Under the pieces are notes generated by a model. It saw only the letters and a program-made list of their open reading frames with translations, made no database searches and was not told the origin of the DNA. The translations under genes were made by a program, and so were the position numbers. A DNA stretch of 64,000 nt from Roseivivax marinus (GTDB taxonomy: Bacteria > Pseudomonadota > Alphaproteobacteria > Rhodobacterales > Rhodobacteraceae): the NCBI RefSeq assembly GCF_900109705.1, contig NZ_FOAI01000010.1, positions 1 through 64,000 of the forward strand, given 5' to 3'. How positions within the stretch are numbered: the stretch's first letter is position 1; every line of letters starts with the position of its first letter. Shown here piece by piece: positions 8,804-19,015 of the stretch.

Positions 8804-9237
8804 TGCCGGCAGCCCTTAACGGGCCGCTGAAATCGAAGCGGGGGCCCCGCCATAATGCGAGTCCCCCGCTTACTCACCCCGACGCTCCCACACGCCGTTC
8901 GAGTATCCCGGTTCGTCGCCTTCTGGCTTGATGCAGGTTTGATCTACCGGACGCGAACGTTGCGCGCCAAGGTTAAGTCCCTCAAATCCAACGGGTTTAC
9001 GGCATAACATTATCCCAAGAAACTAACCTCTCGGGTGGTTTCCGGGCTCCTTCGTGGCAAAACCGTGTCGGCGACCGGTAAGCTATTGATTTGGCGTAGA
9101 GGGTGCGTCTGGGGATAGGGTAAACGTATCTATGAAACCGGAATCTGGCATTTGAAAGATTATGGGGATCTTTGAGTCTACAGAGGCGCCCGGAGCGCCA
9201 AGCGGGTTAATGGCCTCTCGGAACTTGCAGCCTCACC
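8804..9237. other. 434-bp intergenic stretch without a gene
   Basis: No convincing coding frame or tRNA is visible. It contains the hairpin at 8836-8871 near its left end and several AT-richer patches (around 8990-9030 and 9070-9170). The flanking genes converge on it. A small RNA or remnant sequence is possible, but nothing supports a specific call. Confidence 0.5.
8836..8871. terminator. Strong hairpin after the EVE gene
   Basis: Perfect nine-base stem AAGCGGGGG / CCCCCGCTT with an 18-base loop, 33 bp beyond the EVE stop. No U-tract follows on either strand, so it could act as a transcript-end stabiliser or a weak terminator. Confidence 0.45.
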
Positions 9238-9579
9238 CTAGCGATAGACGCTTTCCCGACCGAAGTGCTTCACCAGCATGTAGTAGACAACCGGCCGATG
9301 CTTGTCGCGCTCGGAACGGCCGTAGGTCTCGATGACCGCGTCGATCGCCTCGTCCAGTTCCGGTCCGTCCGACAGGCCCAGCTTGCGCACCAGGAAGTTC
9401 CGCTTCACCGTTTCGAGTTCGCCCGGCTGAGTGGCCGCAACCGTTGCGCTGTCGGCGTCGTAGATGGTCGGCCCGCACCCGATGGTGACTTTCTTCAGAA
9501 GCTCCATGTCGGGCTCCATGCCGCATTTCGTGCGGAGGTCTTCGGCATAGCGGGCAATCAGGTCGTCGCGGCGTCCCAT
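9238..9579 (-). CDS. DUF2853 family small protein
   Basis: A 113-residue soluble protein resembling DUF2853 proteins of alphaproteobacteria, all-helical and of unknown function. Landmarks are the N-terminus RRDDLIARYAEDL, a KCG..PD segment, and a C-terminal RDKHRPVVYYMLVKHF stretch. The ATG at 9577-9579 has GGGAGG eight bases upstream, so I reject the longer open frame up to 9654. It appears monocistronic. A terminator of the upstream gene on the same strand (9676-9702) lies before it. Confidence 0.75.
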   Translation of the reverse strand: MGRRDDLIARYAEDLRTKCGMEPDMELLKKVTIGCGPTIYDADSATVAATQPGELETVKRNFLVRKLGLSDGPELDEAIDAVIETYGRSERDKHRPVVYYMLVKHFGRESVYR

Positions 9580-9675
9580 CGGTCGTCCCTCCCTTTTCAA
9601 CACTGAGATGAAGTCGGATGCCAGAAAGGTCACCCAGCAGGGGGTGTCTGGCAATCAAAAAGGGGCGTGGCGACG

Positions 9676-9702
9676 AAAAAGGCCGGCCCCGAAGGACCGG
9701 CC
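9676..9702 (-). terminator. Rho-independent terminator of the PRC-barrel gene
   Basis: Read on the minus strand: a nine-pair stem (GGCCGG-U-CC with one G-U pair), a UUCG tetraloop, the complementary arm, then five U residues. It lies about 25 bp after the stop of the PRC-barrel protein gene. Confidence 0.88.
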
Positions 9703-9727
9703 CTGCTGTCTTGCGGGATATACGCAA

Positions 9728-10591
9728 TCAGTTGTTCGACTGGCTCTCGCCGTCTTCGGACATCTCGCCGCTGTCCGACGAGTCGCCACCTTCGGACATC
9801 TCGCTGTCCGAACCCGAACCGCTGTCCGAACCCGACTCGCTGTTCGAAGCCGCGTCATCCGACATGCCGGCGTCCATCTCCGACTCGCCCATCTCGGAGT
9901 TCTCGCCCATGTCGTTGCCCATCTCGTCGGACATCAGCTCGGACATCATCATGTCGTCGGGCAGTTCTTCGATTTCCGACTCGTCGATCTCGGGCTGCTG
10001 CTCGAGGGTCTCGCGGTCGGTGTCGACCGAGAAGCCTTCCGGGTCCTGCTGCAGCTCGAATTCCGAGATCGGCAGCGCCACGGTGTACTCGCCGAGGCCG
10101 AGGAAGCCACCGATGCCGATCACGGCTTCGGCACCGTCGCCACGGTCGATGACGTAGTCGATTTCACCGATACGGCCGTCCTCGGGATCGAAAACACTCA
10201 TGCCGGTGACGTCGCCGACGGTCATTTCCTCGATGGAGGTGAATTGACCTTCGCCGGCCATTTCACCGCCAGCCTCGTCGGCCTCGGCCTCCATCTCGTT
10301 GCCGGCCTCCTCGGCTTCGGCTTCCATCTCGTTGCCGGCCTCTTCCATTTCCTGGCCGGCCTCTTCAGCAGCGTTCTCGGTCGCCTGGGCCGCATCCTCG
10401 GCTGCGTTCTCAGCGGCCTCACCGGCCTGTTCGGCGGCCTGACCGGCTTCCTGAGCTGCGTCGCCTGCTTCTTCTGCCGCGGCCTCGGCCGAGTTCTCCA
10501 TCTCGGAATCGCCGTCGTGCTGCTCGGCCGTGGCCGCGCCTGCCAGAAGTGCGGCGGTAGCCGCGCTCATCATGAGTGCCTTGAGTTTCAT
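9728..10591 (-). CDS. Secreted acidic PRC-barrel domain protein
   Basis: A 287-residue exported protein: Sec signal peptide (1-22, cleavage near ATA-EQ), then an Ala/Glu-rich region of short repeats (about 35-110) with EAAENAA- and AGNEMEAEA-type units. A PRC-barrel domain follows (about 117-195, VGDVTGMSVFDPEDGRIGEIDYV). The tail is extremely acidic and rich in Ser/Asp/Glu/Met (about 200-287). PRC-barrels often occur in periplasmic or stress-associated proteins. No catalytic residues are apparent. GGAGG stands nine bases before the ATG and a textbook terminator follows, so it is probably transcribed alone. The strongly acidic low-complexity halves suggest a cation-binding or disordered role, which is inference. 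Confidence 0.82.
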   Translation of the reverse strand: MKLKALMMSAATAALLAGAATAEQHDGDSEMENSAEAAAEEAGDAAQEAGQAAEQAGEAAENAAEDAAQATENAAEEAGQEMEEAGNEMEAEAEEAGNEMEAEADEAGGEMAGEGQFTSIEEMTVGDVTGMSVFDPEDGRIGEIDYVIDRGDGAEAVIGIGGFLGLGEYTVALPISEFELQQDPEGFSVDTDRETLEQQPEIDESEIEELPDDMMMSELMSDEMGNDMGENSEMGESEMDAGMSDDAASNSESGSDSGSGSDSEMSEGGDSSDSGEMSEDGESQSNN

Positions 10592-10712
10592 CGTCCGTGT
10601 CCTCCTTGGTCACGTGGTGTGCTGCCCAAGAAAGCGTCGAACGGCCCCGGAAGTTTCCCCCGGGGTGAGAAAATGTTTGATCTGGCCGGAAATTGCCGCT
10701 CACGTCCGCGTG

Positions 10713-10734
10713 AATGGGCGGGTTCCCGCCCATT
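10713..10734. terminator. Perfect 10-bp hairpin downstream of ahcY
   Basis: AATGGGCGGG / CCCGCCCATT with a two-base centre, 28 bp after the ahcY stop. There is no clear U-tract, so it is a probable but not classic terminator for the minus-strand ahcY transcript. Confidence 0.5.
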
Positions 10735-10761
10735 GGCAATGTCATCCGCTCCGGAGCGGGG

Positions 10762-12165
<1,404 letters not shown>

Positions 12166-12308
12166 GACCCGGGCCCCTCCGAATGGACTGAATATGTGTT
12201 GGCGTCGGCATAGCATCGCCCGGGGCGTCCGACAACGCGGCCGAGCAGCCGTTGCGCCGCTGGCCCGGCTCGGGCATCCAATTGCCCGATATCTGGGATT
12301 CGTGAACC

Positions 12309-12902
12309 ATGCCGAAACAACCCCGTGCCTGGCAGCGGATGCTGTCCGGCCGCCGCCTCGACCTCCTCGATCCGACGCCGGTGGACATCGAGATCGAGGA
12401 CATCGCCCACGGCCTCGCCTTCGTCGCGCGCTGGAACGGCCAGACGCGGGGCGACTACGCCTATTCGGTGGCCGAGCACTCGCTACTGGTCGAGGTCATA
12501 TACGGCCGGCTCTGCCCCAACGCGCCGGCTTCGTGGCGCCTCGCGGCACTGCTGCACGACGCGCCGGAATACGTCATCGGGGACATGATCTCTCCGGTAA
12601 AGGCGGCGGTGGGACCGAGTTACGGCGCGCTCGACGATCGGCTGGGCGCGGCCATCCATCAGCGCTTCGGCCTGCCCGCCGAGATTCCCAAGTCGGTGAA
12701 GCGCCAGATCAAGCGCGCCGACAAGGTTTCGGCCTGGATGGAGGCGACCGAGATCGCCGGTTTCTCCGAGGCAGAGGCCGACCGCTTCTTCGGCCGCCCG
12801 CCCGAGCCTGCACGCGAAGGCCTGTCGATCCGCTTGCGCCCGCCAAAGGAGGTGCGTGAGGAGTTTACCGCCCGCCATGCCGCGCTGCTGTCGCAGATCT
12901 GA
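12309..12902 (+). CDS. HD-domain phosphohydrolase (YfbR-like)
   Basis: A 197-residue HD-superfamily protein. Metal-binding residues are visible as H in [12 protein letters not shown] in [12 protein letters not shown], and D in [11 protein letters not shown], and the glutamate of HDAPE is typical of the YfbR group of 5'-nucleotidase-like enzymes. It therefore probably acts on nucleotides or deoxynucleotides. It is divergent from ahcY, with 143 bp between the starts. A second gene of this general type is at 54060-54644. Confidence 0.82.
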   Translation: MPKQPRAWQRMLSGRRLDLLDPTPVDIEIEDIAHGLAFVARWNGQTRGDYAYSVAEHSLLVEVIYGRLCPNAPASWRLAALLHDAPEYVIGDMISPVKAAVGPSYGALDDRLGAAIHQRFGLPAEIPKSVKRQIKRADKVSAWMEATEIAGFSEAEADRFFGRPPEPAREGLSIRLRPPKEVREEFTARHAALLSQI

Positions 12903-12977
12903 GCGCAAGCCAACGCGCGTCCGTCGTCCCGTGGAAGATTCCTGGGTAGCGCAAGGGCAGCGCCCGCGCCGCGGCGA

Positions 12978-13535
12978 TCACCGCGGGGAGCGTTTCGCCA
13001 GGATGCGCTGCAGCGTGCGCCGGTGCATGTTCAGCCGCCGCGCGGTCTCGGACACGTTGCGGTCGCACAGCTCGTAGACTCGCTGGATGTGCTCCCACCG
13101 GACGCGGTCGGCGGACATCGGGTTCTCCGGCGGCGGCGGCAGGTCCTCTCCGCGCGCAAGCAGCGCGTTGACGATATCGGTGGCGTCGGCGGGCTTCGAC
13201 AGGTAGTCTGTCGCGCCCATCTTCACCGCGGCGACCGCGGTGGCGATGGCGCCGTAGCCCGTCAGCACCACGATGCGGCTGTCCGGGCGCCGCTCGCGCA
13301 GCGCCTCCACCACGTCGAGGCCGTTGCCGTCCTCGAGCCGCAGGTCCACCACGGCGTAGGCCGGCGGACGCGCGGTGGCGGCGGCGCGGCCGGCGGCGAC
13401 GGAGCCTGCGCTCTCGACCGTGAAGCCGCGCTTCTCCATCGCCTTCTCGAGGCGGCGGAGGAATGCCTCGTCGTCGTCGACCAGCAGCAGCGTGCGGTCG
13501 TCGCCAAGGTCTTCGGCAGCAGCGGTGTCGGTCAC
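12978..13535 (-). CDS. regA: Redox response regulator RegA/PrrA/ActR
   Basis: A 185-residue two-component regulator. The receiver domain has the acidic pocket DDDE (about 20-23), phosphoacceptor D64 in VVDLRLEDG, TGYG near 92-95 and K114 in YLSKP. A proline-rich linker leads to a Fis-type helix-turn-helix (about 145-185) ending RRTLQRILAKRSPR. This is the classic global redox regulator of photosynthesis, respiration, and nitrogen and carbon fixation genes in Rhodobacterales. The start is a GTG at 13533-13535 with GGAG nine bases upstream. It lies in the senC-regA order, divergent from regB. Confidence 0.95.
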   Translation of the reverse strand: MTDTAAAEDLGDDRTLLLVDDDEAFLRRLEKAMEKRGFTVESAGSVAAGRAAATARPPAYAVVDLRLEDGNGLDVVEALRERRPDSRIVVLTGYGAIATAVAAVKMGATDYLSKPADATDIVNALLARGEDLPPPPENPMSADRVRWEHIQRVYELCDRNVSETARRLNMHRRTLQRILAKRSPR

Positions 13536-13605
13536 GGGTCTCGTCTCCCCACGGGTCTCGTCTGCGAAGTAGGACTGGGCACCGCGGCGGTCAAACCGGG
13601 CCGGT

Positions 13606-14241
13606 TCAGGCGCCTGCCGCGTCGATGAAGCAGGCGGCGCGCTCGGCCATGCCCTCGGGTGTATCCTCGCGCTTGAAGAAGTCCACCACACCCGCCTCGG
13701 GCAGAACGAGGTAGGTGAAGGTCGTGTGATCCACGAGGTAATATTCCTCGTCGGTCTCGGGCACGCGGTAATAGACCCTGTAGGCGTCGGCGGCGGCCTT
13801 CACCTGCGCTTCGCTGCCAGTCAGGCCCAGCATGTCGGGGTGCATGGCGTCGGTGAACTCGGCCATGACCTCTGGCGTGTCCCGCGCGGGGTCCACCGTG
13901 ATGAAGACGGGCTGCACGTCATAGCCCATCTCCTCCATCACGTCGGCCGCTTGCGCGTTGCGCTGGTTGTCCAGAGGGCAGACGTCCGGGCAGAAGGTGT
14001 AGCCGAAATAGACCAGTGACGGCGTTTCGAAGACCGCGTCGCTCGTGACGGTCTCGCCGGTTTCCGAGACCAGCTCGAAGTCGCCGCCGATGGCTCCCAT
14101 GCCGCCAGCGACGTTGGCGGATCGGCAGTCGGCGAAGACGTCGGCATCGCCGCGCATCTGCGAATAGAGGACGGTGCCGCCGATGATCCCCAGAAGCGCC
14201 GCACCCGCGGCCAGCGCCGCGATCGTGGTCCCGTTGCGCAT
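13606..14241 (-). CDS. senC: SCO1/SenC family copper chaperone
   Basis: A 211-residue membrane-anchored, periplasmic thioredoxin-fold protein (N-terminal TM about 7-26) that delivers copper to cytochrome oxidase. The copper ligands are present: C84 and C88 in the CPDVC motif and H172 in VDHTTF. In Rhodobacter, SenC/PrrC also feeds the redox signal of RegB/RegA, and the gene sits between regB (divergent) and regA, as here. AAGGA precedes the ATG at 14239-14241. The gap to regA is 70 bp. Confidence 0.95.
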   Translation of the reverse strand: MRNGTTIAALAAGAALLGIIGGTVLYSQMRGDADVFADCRSANVAGGMGAIGGDFELVSETGETVTSDAVFETPSLVYFGYTFCPDVCPLDNQRNAQAADVMEEMGYDVQPVFITVDPARDTPEVMAEFTDAMHPDMLGLTGSEAQVKAAADAYRVYYRVPETDEEYYLVDHTTFTYLVLPEAGVVDFFKREDTPEGMAERAACFIDAAGA

Positions 14242-14323
14242 GTGCGAGGTCCTTCCGCGTTTGATTCGACCCGCCGGAGACCTATCAAGTCGGGAACCCG
14301 CCGCAACTGACGGAACGCCGCAC

Positions 14324-15721
14324 ATGTCCGCGAGCGCCGATACCAACTTCGACCTTCTCGCCCCGGGGCGCCGCCGGAACTGGATCCGTCTGCGGACCAT
14401 GATCCTGCTGCGGTGGTTCGCCATCGCCGGGCAGCTCGCCGCGATCGTGGTGGCGCAGCGGCTTTACGATCTGCAGCTCGAACTCGGGCTCTGCTTCCTT
14501 GCCGTGGGCGTGTCCGTCGTCGGCAACCTCGTGGCGATGTTCATCTTCCCCGAGACGAAGCGCCTGAGCGAGCAAGAAAACTTCATGATGGTCGTCTTCG
14601 ACGTCTTTCAGCTGGCGTTCCTGCTGTTCCTGACCGGCGGATTGCACAATCCGTTCTCGCTGCTGTTGTTGGCTCCGGTCACGGTGTCGGCGGCGGTTCT
14701 GCGACTGCGCTCGACCATCATCCTCAACGCCATCGCCTTCAGCTTCGCAAGCGCGCTGGTGTTCTGGCACCTGCCGCTGATGACCGATGATGGCCAGGTT
14801 CTGCGGATCCCGGACCTCTTCGTCTTCGGTCAGTGGATCGCGCTGACCATCGCGCTGGTCTTCATCTCGGTCTACGCCCGCCGTCTGACCTCCGAGATGC
14901 ACGCCATGCAGGAGGCGCTGGCGGCGACGCAGATGGCGCTGGCCCGGGCGCAGAAGCTCACTGATCTTGGCGGTGTGGTCGCGGCGGCGGCGCACGAACT
15001 CGGCACGCCGCTTGCCACCATCAAGCTGACTTCCTCCGAGCTTTACGACGACCTTGCCGACCGGCCAGAGCAGCAGGAGGACGCGGCCCTGATCCGGCAG
15101 CAGGCCGACCGTTGCCGCGACATCCTGCGCAGCATGGGCCGCGCCGGGAAGAACGACCTTCAGACGCGGCAGGCGCCCTTGCTCGAAGTCATCCGCGAGG
15201 CGGCCGAGCCGCACCAGGAGCGCGGCAAGGACGTGGTCGTCGAGGCCGAGGCCGCGGACGGCGGCGCCCAGCCGCAGATCCTGCGCCGGCCCGAGATCGT
15301 GCACGGGCTGCGCAACCTCGTGCAGAACGCGGTGGACTTCGCCCGCTCCACCGTCTGGGTCGAGGTGATCTGGACCGACATGCACATCACCGTGCGGATT
15401 CTCGACGACGGACGGGGCTTTCCGACGCACCTGATCGGCCGGATCGGCGACCCGTTCATGCGCCGCCGCTGGAGCGAGCGCGAGCGGGCGCAGCGACCCG
15501 AATACGAGGGTATGGGCCTCGGCCTCTTCATCGCGAAGACGCTGCTCGAGCGCACAGGCGCCGAGCTGAGTTTTGCCAACGGCTGGGACCAGGGCGCCCA
15601 GGGTCCGGCGCCCGAGCGGCGCGGCGCGGTGGTCGAAGTGGTCTGGCCGCGTCACGAGATCGAGGCCGATCGCGGACGCCCCCGCGGCCCGGTGGGCGCC
15701 AACCAGCCTTTCCTGCCCTGA
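14324..15721 (+). CDS. regB: Redox-sensing histidine kinase RegB/PrrB
   Basis: A 465-residue membrane sensor kinase with six predicted transmembrane segments in residues 25-185. The ubiquinone-binding heptapeptide GGxxNPF is seen as GGLHNPF (105-111). The H-box has phosphoryl acceptor H224 in AAAAHELGTPLA. Redox-active C264 lies in DRCRDILRSMG, and the HATPase domain has N, DDGRGFP and GMGLGLFI motifs. Every residue known to matter for redox control is retained. I use the ATG at 14324 and not the longer frame from 14174. Divergent from senC, 82 bp between starts, which implies a shared regulatory region. Confidence 0.96.
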   Translation: MSASADTNFDLLAPGRRRNWIRLRTMILLRWFAIAGQLAAIVVAQRLYDLQLELGLCFLAVGVSVVGNLVAMFIFPETKRLSEQENFMMVVFDVFQLAFLLFLTGGLHNPFSLLLLAPVTVSAAVLRLRSTIILNAIAFSFASALVFWHLPLMTDDGQVLRIPDLFVFGQWIALTIALVFISVYARRLTSEMHAMQEALAATQMALARAQKLTDLGGVVAAAAHELGTPLATIKLTSSELYDDLADRPEQQEDAALIRQQADRCRDILRSMGRAGKNDLQTRQAPLLEVIREAAEPHQERGKDVVVEAEAADGGAQPQILRRPEIVHGLRNLVQNAVDFARSTVWVEVIWTDMHITVRILDDGRGFPTHLIGRIGDPFMRRRWSERERAQRPEYEGMGLGLFIAKTLLERTGAELSFANGWDQGAQGPAPERRGAVVEVVWPRHEIEADRGRPRGPVGANQPFLP

Positions 15722-15848
15722 GCGGCCGCGTGCCGTAGGCGCCTCGGGACGGCGGTGGTCCGCTACCCGTGTTAACCCAGTGTTAACCTTCCCGCGCTTC
15801 AGTTGAGCCGCGCCCGTGCAGGGCACATTGTTTCGAGTGCGATGAAGA

Positions 15849-17360
15849 ATGGGTACTGAAGCTCTCGCCGCCGCGCTGATTGGTGGGACGATTGGTCTTG
15901 CGGGGCTTGTGATCTTCCTGTGGCGGTCGCCGGGTGTCCCGGCGATCGTCCGTCAGGCTGCGCCCCGGGGCGTGCCGCTGTTCCTGTTCCGCGATGGCCG
16001 CTGCGTCGATTCGAGCTCTGCCGGGCACACCATTCTGGACGCGCTGGAAGCGCCGCTCGGGGCCGACGGCGCCGGCGCGACCTGGTGCGATGTCGCGCGT
16101 ATCCTCCGCCGTGTCTTTCCGGACCTGCCGTCGGACAGCCCGCCCCCGCCCGGCGCGGTGGCGGCGCCCGGGGTGGATACCGGCCTGCGGCTGGAGATCA
16201 CGGAGGCGGGCAAAGGCGTACACGTCGCGGTGTTCGCGGATGCCGGCGATGCCGCCGCGCTGCTGGCCGGCGCCCTCGCCGCCGAGGAGGTGCGCATTCT
16301 GCGTGCCGGGATCGACACCGCTCCGCACCCGGCATGGAGCGAGGATGACGCCGACCGGATCGTCTGGGCCAACGCCGCCTTCCGCGATCTCTGCCGCGAG
16401 ACGGGATCGGACCGGCCCTTCGAGGTATGCCCCGACAGCGCGGCCGAGCGACAGACCACCCGTGCCCAGATCGGGCCCGACGGCCCCCATGCGCCGCGCT
16501 GGTTCGAAATCATCAGCTTCCGGCTGGAAGACGGCTGGGCGCACCACGCGATCAGTATCAACGCCGTGGTCCGGGCCGAGGCCGCGCAGCGCAATTTCGT
16601 GCAGACCCTGTCGTTGACCTTCTCTTTCCTGCCCACTGGTCTGGCGATCTTCGACCGGACGCAGGCGCTGGTGCTCTTCAACCCCGCGTTGTGCGACCTG
16701 ACCGGCCTTACCGCCGAACAGCTGGCGAACCGGCCGGACCTCATGTCGTTCTTCGATCTGCTGCGCGAGCGGCAGATCATGCCCGAGCCGCGCGATTATG
16801 CATCTTGGCGGGCTGATCTGGCCCGGTTGATCGCCGCGGCGCGGGACGAGGGCTATTCAGACACATGGTCCCTGCCGAGCGGGCTGACCTACCGGGTCAA
16901 CGGCCGACCGCACCCGGACGGCGCCGTTGCCTTCCTTATCGAGGACATCAGCGACGAGGTGTCCCTCACGCGGCGCTTCCGCCGCGAGCTCGAGCTCAGC
17001 CAGTCCGTGATCGATGCCTTCGACGATGCTGTCGCGGTGTTCACCGCCGGGGGTCTGCTGGCGTTCTGCAACGCGGCCTACCGACGGCTGTGGAACACCG
17101 ATCCCGACACCACGGTCGAGACGACCTCGGTGATCGAGGCCACGCGCCACTGGCAGTCCGAGTGCGCCCCGAGCCCGATCTGGGGCGACCTGCGCGATTT
17201 CGTCCGCCAACACGGGGAGCGCGCGGGCTGGGACGCGCAAGTGGGCCACCGTTCCGGAGAAACGCTGATTTGCCGCGCGGAACCGATCCACGGCGGAGCC
17301 ACGCTCGTGCGGTTCTCGAACCTCGCCGCCGGGCCGGACCGGCTGTCGCGCCGGGCATGA
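15849..17360 (+). CDS. PAS-domain membrane protein without a kinase domain
   Basis: A 503-residue protein with one N-terminal TM helix (about 5-25) and two or more PAS-like modules. One lies around 265-370 (LPTGLAIFDRTQALVLFNPALCDLTGL) and one around 390-490 (SVIDAFDDAVAVFTAGGLLAFCNAAYRRLW). No H-box, HATPase, GGDEF or EAL domain follows the last PAS module, and the protein ends with a short tail. It resembles the N-terminal half of Rhodobacterales PAS sensor kinases that lie upstream of tsaE. It could hand its signal to a separate kinase or be a truncated kinase. I cannot tell which. The 204-bp gap before tsaE shows no gene. Confidence 0.75.
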   Translation: MGTEALAAALIGGTIGLAGLVIFLWRSPGVPAIVRQAAPRGVPLFLFRDGRCVDSSSAGHTILDALEAPLGADGAGATWCDVARILRRVFPDLPSDSPPPPGAVAAPGVDTGLRLEITEAGKGVHVAVFADAGDAAALLAGALAAEEVRILRAGIDTAPHPAWSEDDADRIVWANAAFRDLCRETGSDRPFEVCPDSAAERQTTRAQIGPDGPHAPRWFEIISFRLEDGWAHHAISINAVVRAEAAQRNFVQTLSLTFSFLPTGLAIFDRTQALVLFNPALCDLTGLTAEQLANRPDLMSFFDLLRERQIMPEPRDYASWRADLARLIAAARDEGYSDTWSLPSGLTYRVNGRPHPDGAVAFLIEDISDEVSLTRRFRRELELSQSVIDAFDDAVAVFTAGGLLAFCNAAYRRLWNTDPDTTVETTSVIEATRHWQSECAPSPIWGDLRDFVRQHGERAGWDAQVGHRSGETLICRAEPIHGGATLVRFSNLAAGPDRLSRRA

Positions 17361-17564
17361 CGGTTCGGCATCCACGGCGGACCCGCGCGGGGCGACCATC
17401 GACCAATTTCGAGGAGAAGGCCCGGCCCGCCCGCTTAAGGACGTGACGAAGGTCGGCAGCACGCCCGACCACCAGGCCGCATGACCGAGGTCCAATGATC
17501 CTGACCGCAGGGCATCCGACAATGCCGGTTGCGACGCGGGCGGGCAGCGGTCATCTTCCGGCCC

Positions 17565-18035
17565 ATGCCCGCCCGCGACTTCACCCTGACCCTGCCGGAC
17601 CCTGACGCCACTGCCGACTGCGCGCGGCGGCTTGGTGCGGTGTTGCGCCCTGGCGATACGGTGCTGCTGACCGGCGGTCTCGGGGCCGGCAAGACGCATT
17701 TCGCCCGCGCCCTGATCCAGTCGCGCCTGCCGGTGCCCGAGGACGTGCCGTCGCCCACCTTCACCCTCGTGCAGGTCTACGATGCCGGCGATACCGAGAT
17801 CTGGCATGCCGACCTCTATCGCCTGAGCGGACCCGACGAGGTGATCGAGCTGGGCCTGGACGCCGCTTTCGAGGACGCGATCTGCCTGGTGGAATGGCCG
17901 GACCGGCTGGGCGACATGATGCCCAAAGGCGCGCTCGACCTGGCATTCGCGCCGACCGAGGACGACGCGCGCACTCTCACGGTCCGGTGGAGCGCTGACA
18001 CATGGAACGACCGGATCACCGCATGGACACGCTAG
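17565..18035 (+). CDS. tsaE: tRNA threonylcarbamoyladenosine ATPase TsaE
   Basis: A 156-residue P-loop ATPase of the t6A biosynthesis complex, partner of TsaD and TsaB. Walker A is GGLGAGKTH (about 30-38), followed by the family signature VPSPTFTLVQVY, HADLYRL and a CLVEWPDRLG strand. The ATG at 17565 gives the family length. The frame is open to a TTG at 17529 without support. The 3' end overlaps the next gene by 34 bp, the start of a tightly packed string tsaE, amgK, murU, addB, addA and trxA. Confidence 0.94.
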   Translation: MPARDFTLTLPDPDATADCARRLGAVLRPGDTVLLTGGLGAGKTHFARALIQSRLPVPEDVPSPTFTLVQVYDAGDTEIWHADLYRLSGPDEVIELGLDAAFEDAICLVEWPDRLGDMMPKGALDLAFAPTEDDARTLTVRWSADTWNDRITAWTR

Positions 18036-19015
18036 AGCCTTTCCTGTCCCGCGCCGGCTGGGCTGACGCCCGCCGCACCGCGTTGGCCGGTGATGCCTCG
18101 GCCCGCCGTTACACGCGCCTGATGCGCGAAGATGGCGCGCGCGCCATTCTCATGGTGGATCCTGGCGGCAGCGTTGCGCGGTTCGACGCGGTCGGCGCGG
18201 CACTGCGCGGCATGGGCCTTTCGGCGCCCGAGGTCTGGGCCGTGGACACCGATGCGGGCCTGATGCTGCTGGAGGATCTCGGCGACGCGGTTTTCGCGCC
18301 GCTGGCCGAGGCCGATCCGGCCCTCGAGGTCACGCTCTATGAAACCGCAGCGGACGTGCTGTCGACCCTGCATCGGCATGGCCCGCTTCCGGAACTGGAG
18401 CAAGCGACGCCGGAGCGCCTTGCCGACATGACGGACCTTGCCTTCGACTGGTATCTCGTCCGCGCCGGTGCCGCGCCCGACCCGGCCGCGAAGGCCTCGG
18501 CCCGCGCGGTGTTCGCGACCGTACTCGCGGCCCATGCGCCGGAGACCGGTGTGACGATCCTGCGTGACTACCACGCCGAGAACCTGATCTGGCTGCCCGA
18601 CCGCGAAGGCGCCGCTCGCGCTGGCCTGCTGGATTTCCAGGACGCGATGGCTGGACACCCGGCCTACGACCTCGTCTCCCTGCTGCAGGATGCGCGCCGG
18701 GACGTGGGAGCAGCGGCGGCCGACGCCGCGATGGACCGCTTTCTCGACGGAAGCGATCACGATCCCGACCGTTTCGCAGCCGCTTATGCCGCGCTGGGCG
18801 CACAGCGAAATTTGCGGATCCTCGGAGTCTTCGCGCGCCTTGCCGCGACACGGGCCAAGCCGCATTACATCGACCTGATCCCGCGCGTCTGGGCCCATCT
18901 GCAGACCAACCTCGCCCATCCGGCCTGCGCGCCGCTGCGCGCGCCGTTGGCCGTGCTGCCGGACCCGACGACTGCCCTCCTGTCCCGATTGAAGGCCCCA
19001 TGCCTGACGCAGTGA
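18002..19015 (+). CDS. amgK: Aminoglycoside-phosphotransferase-fold sugar kinase (AmgK-like)
   Basis: A 337-residue kinase of the APH fold: GDASARRYTR near the N-terminus, catalytic loop ILRDYHAENLIW (Asp as base, Asn as metal ligand), and LLDFQDAMAGHPAYDLVSLLQDAR with the DFQD metal motif. In alphaproteobacteria and pseudomonads this gene paired with murU encodes the anomeric MurNAc/GlcNAc kinase of peptidoglycan recycling. The adjacency to murU (16-bp overlap) supports that reading over antibiotic resistance. The start at 18002 has GGAG nine bases upstream. The ATG at 18023 is an alternative that would reduce the overlap with tsaE. Confidence 0.85.
   Translation: MERPDHRMDTLEPFLSRAGWADARRTALAGDASARRYTRLMREDGARAILMVDPGGSVARFDAVGAALRGMGLSAPEVWAVDTDAGLMLLEDLGDAVFAPLAEADPALEVTLYETAADVLSTLHRHGPLPELEQATPERLADMTDLAFDWYLVRAGAAPDPAAKASARAVFATVLAAHAPETGVTILRDYHAENLIWLPDREGAARAGLLDFQDAMAGHPAYDLVSLLQDARRDVGAAAADAAMDRFLDGSDHDPDRFAAAYAALGAQRNLRILGVFARLAATRAKPHYIDLIPRVWAHLQTNLAHPACAPLRAPLAVLPDPTTALLSRLKAPCLTQ

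Noticed and set aside
12166-12308. SAH- or SAM/SAH-type riboswitch upstream of ahcY
   Set aside because: No conserved stem-loop pattern or core sequence could be found in the 143-bp leader.
18002-19015. Aminoglycoside resistance kinase
   Set aside because: The APH fold is real, but pairing with murU and position in the tsaE-addAB string fit the AmgK cell-wall recycling kinase.
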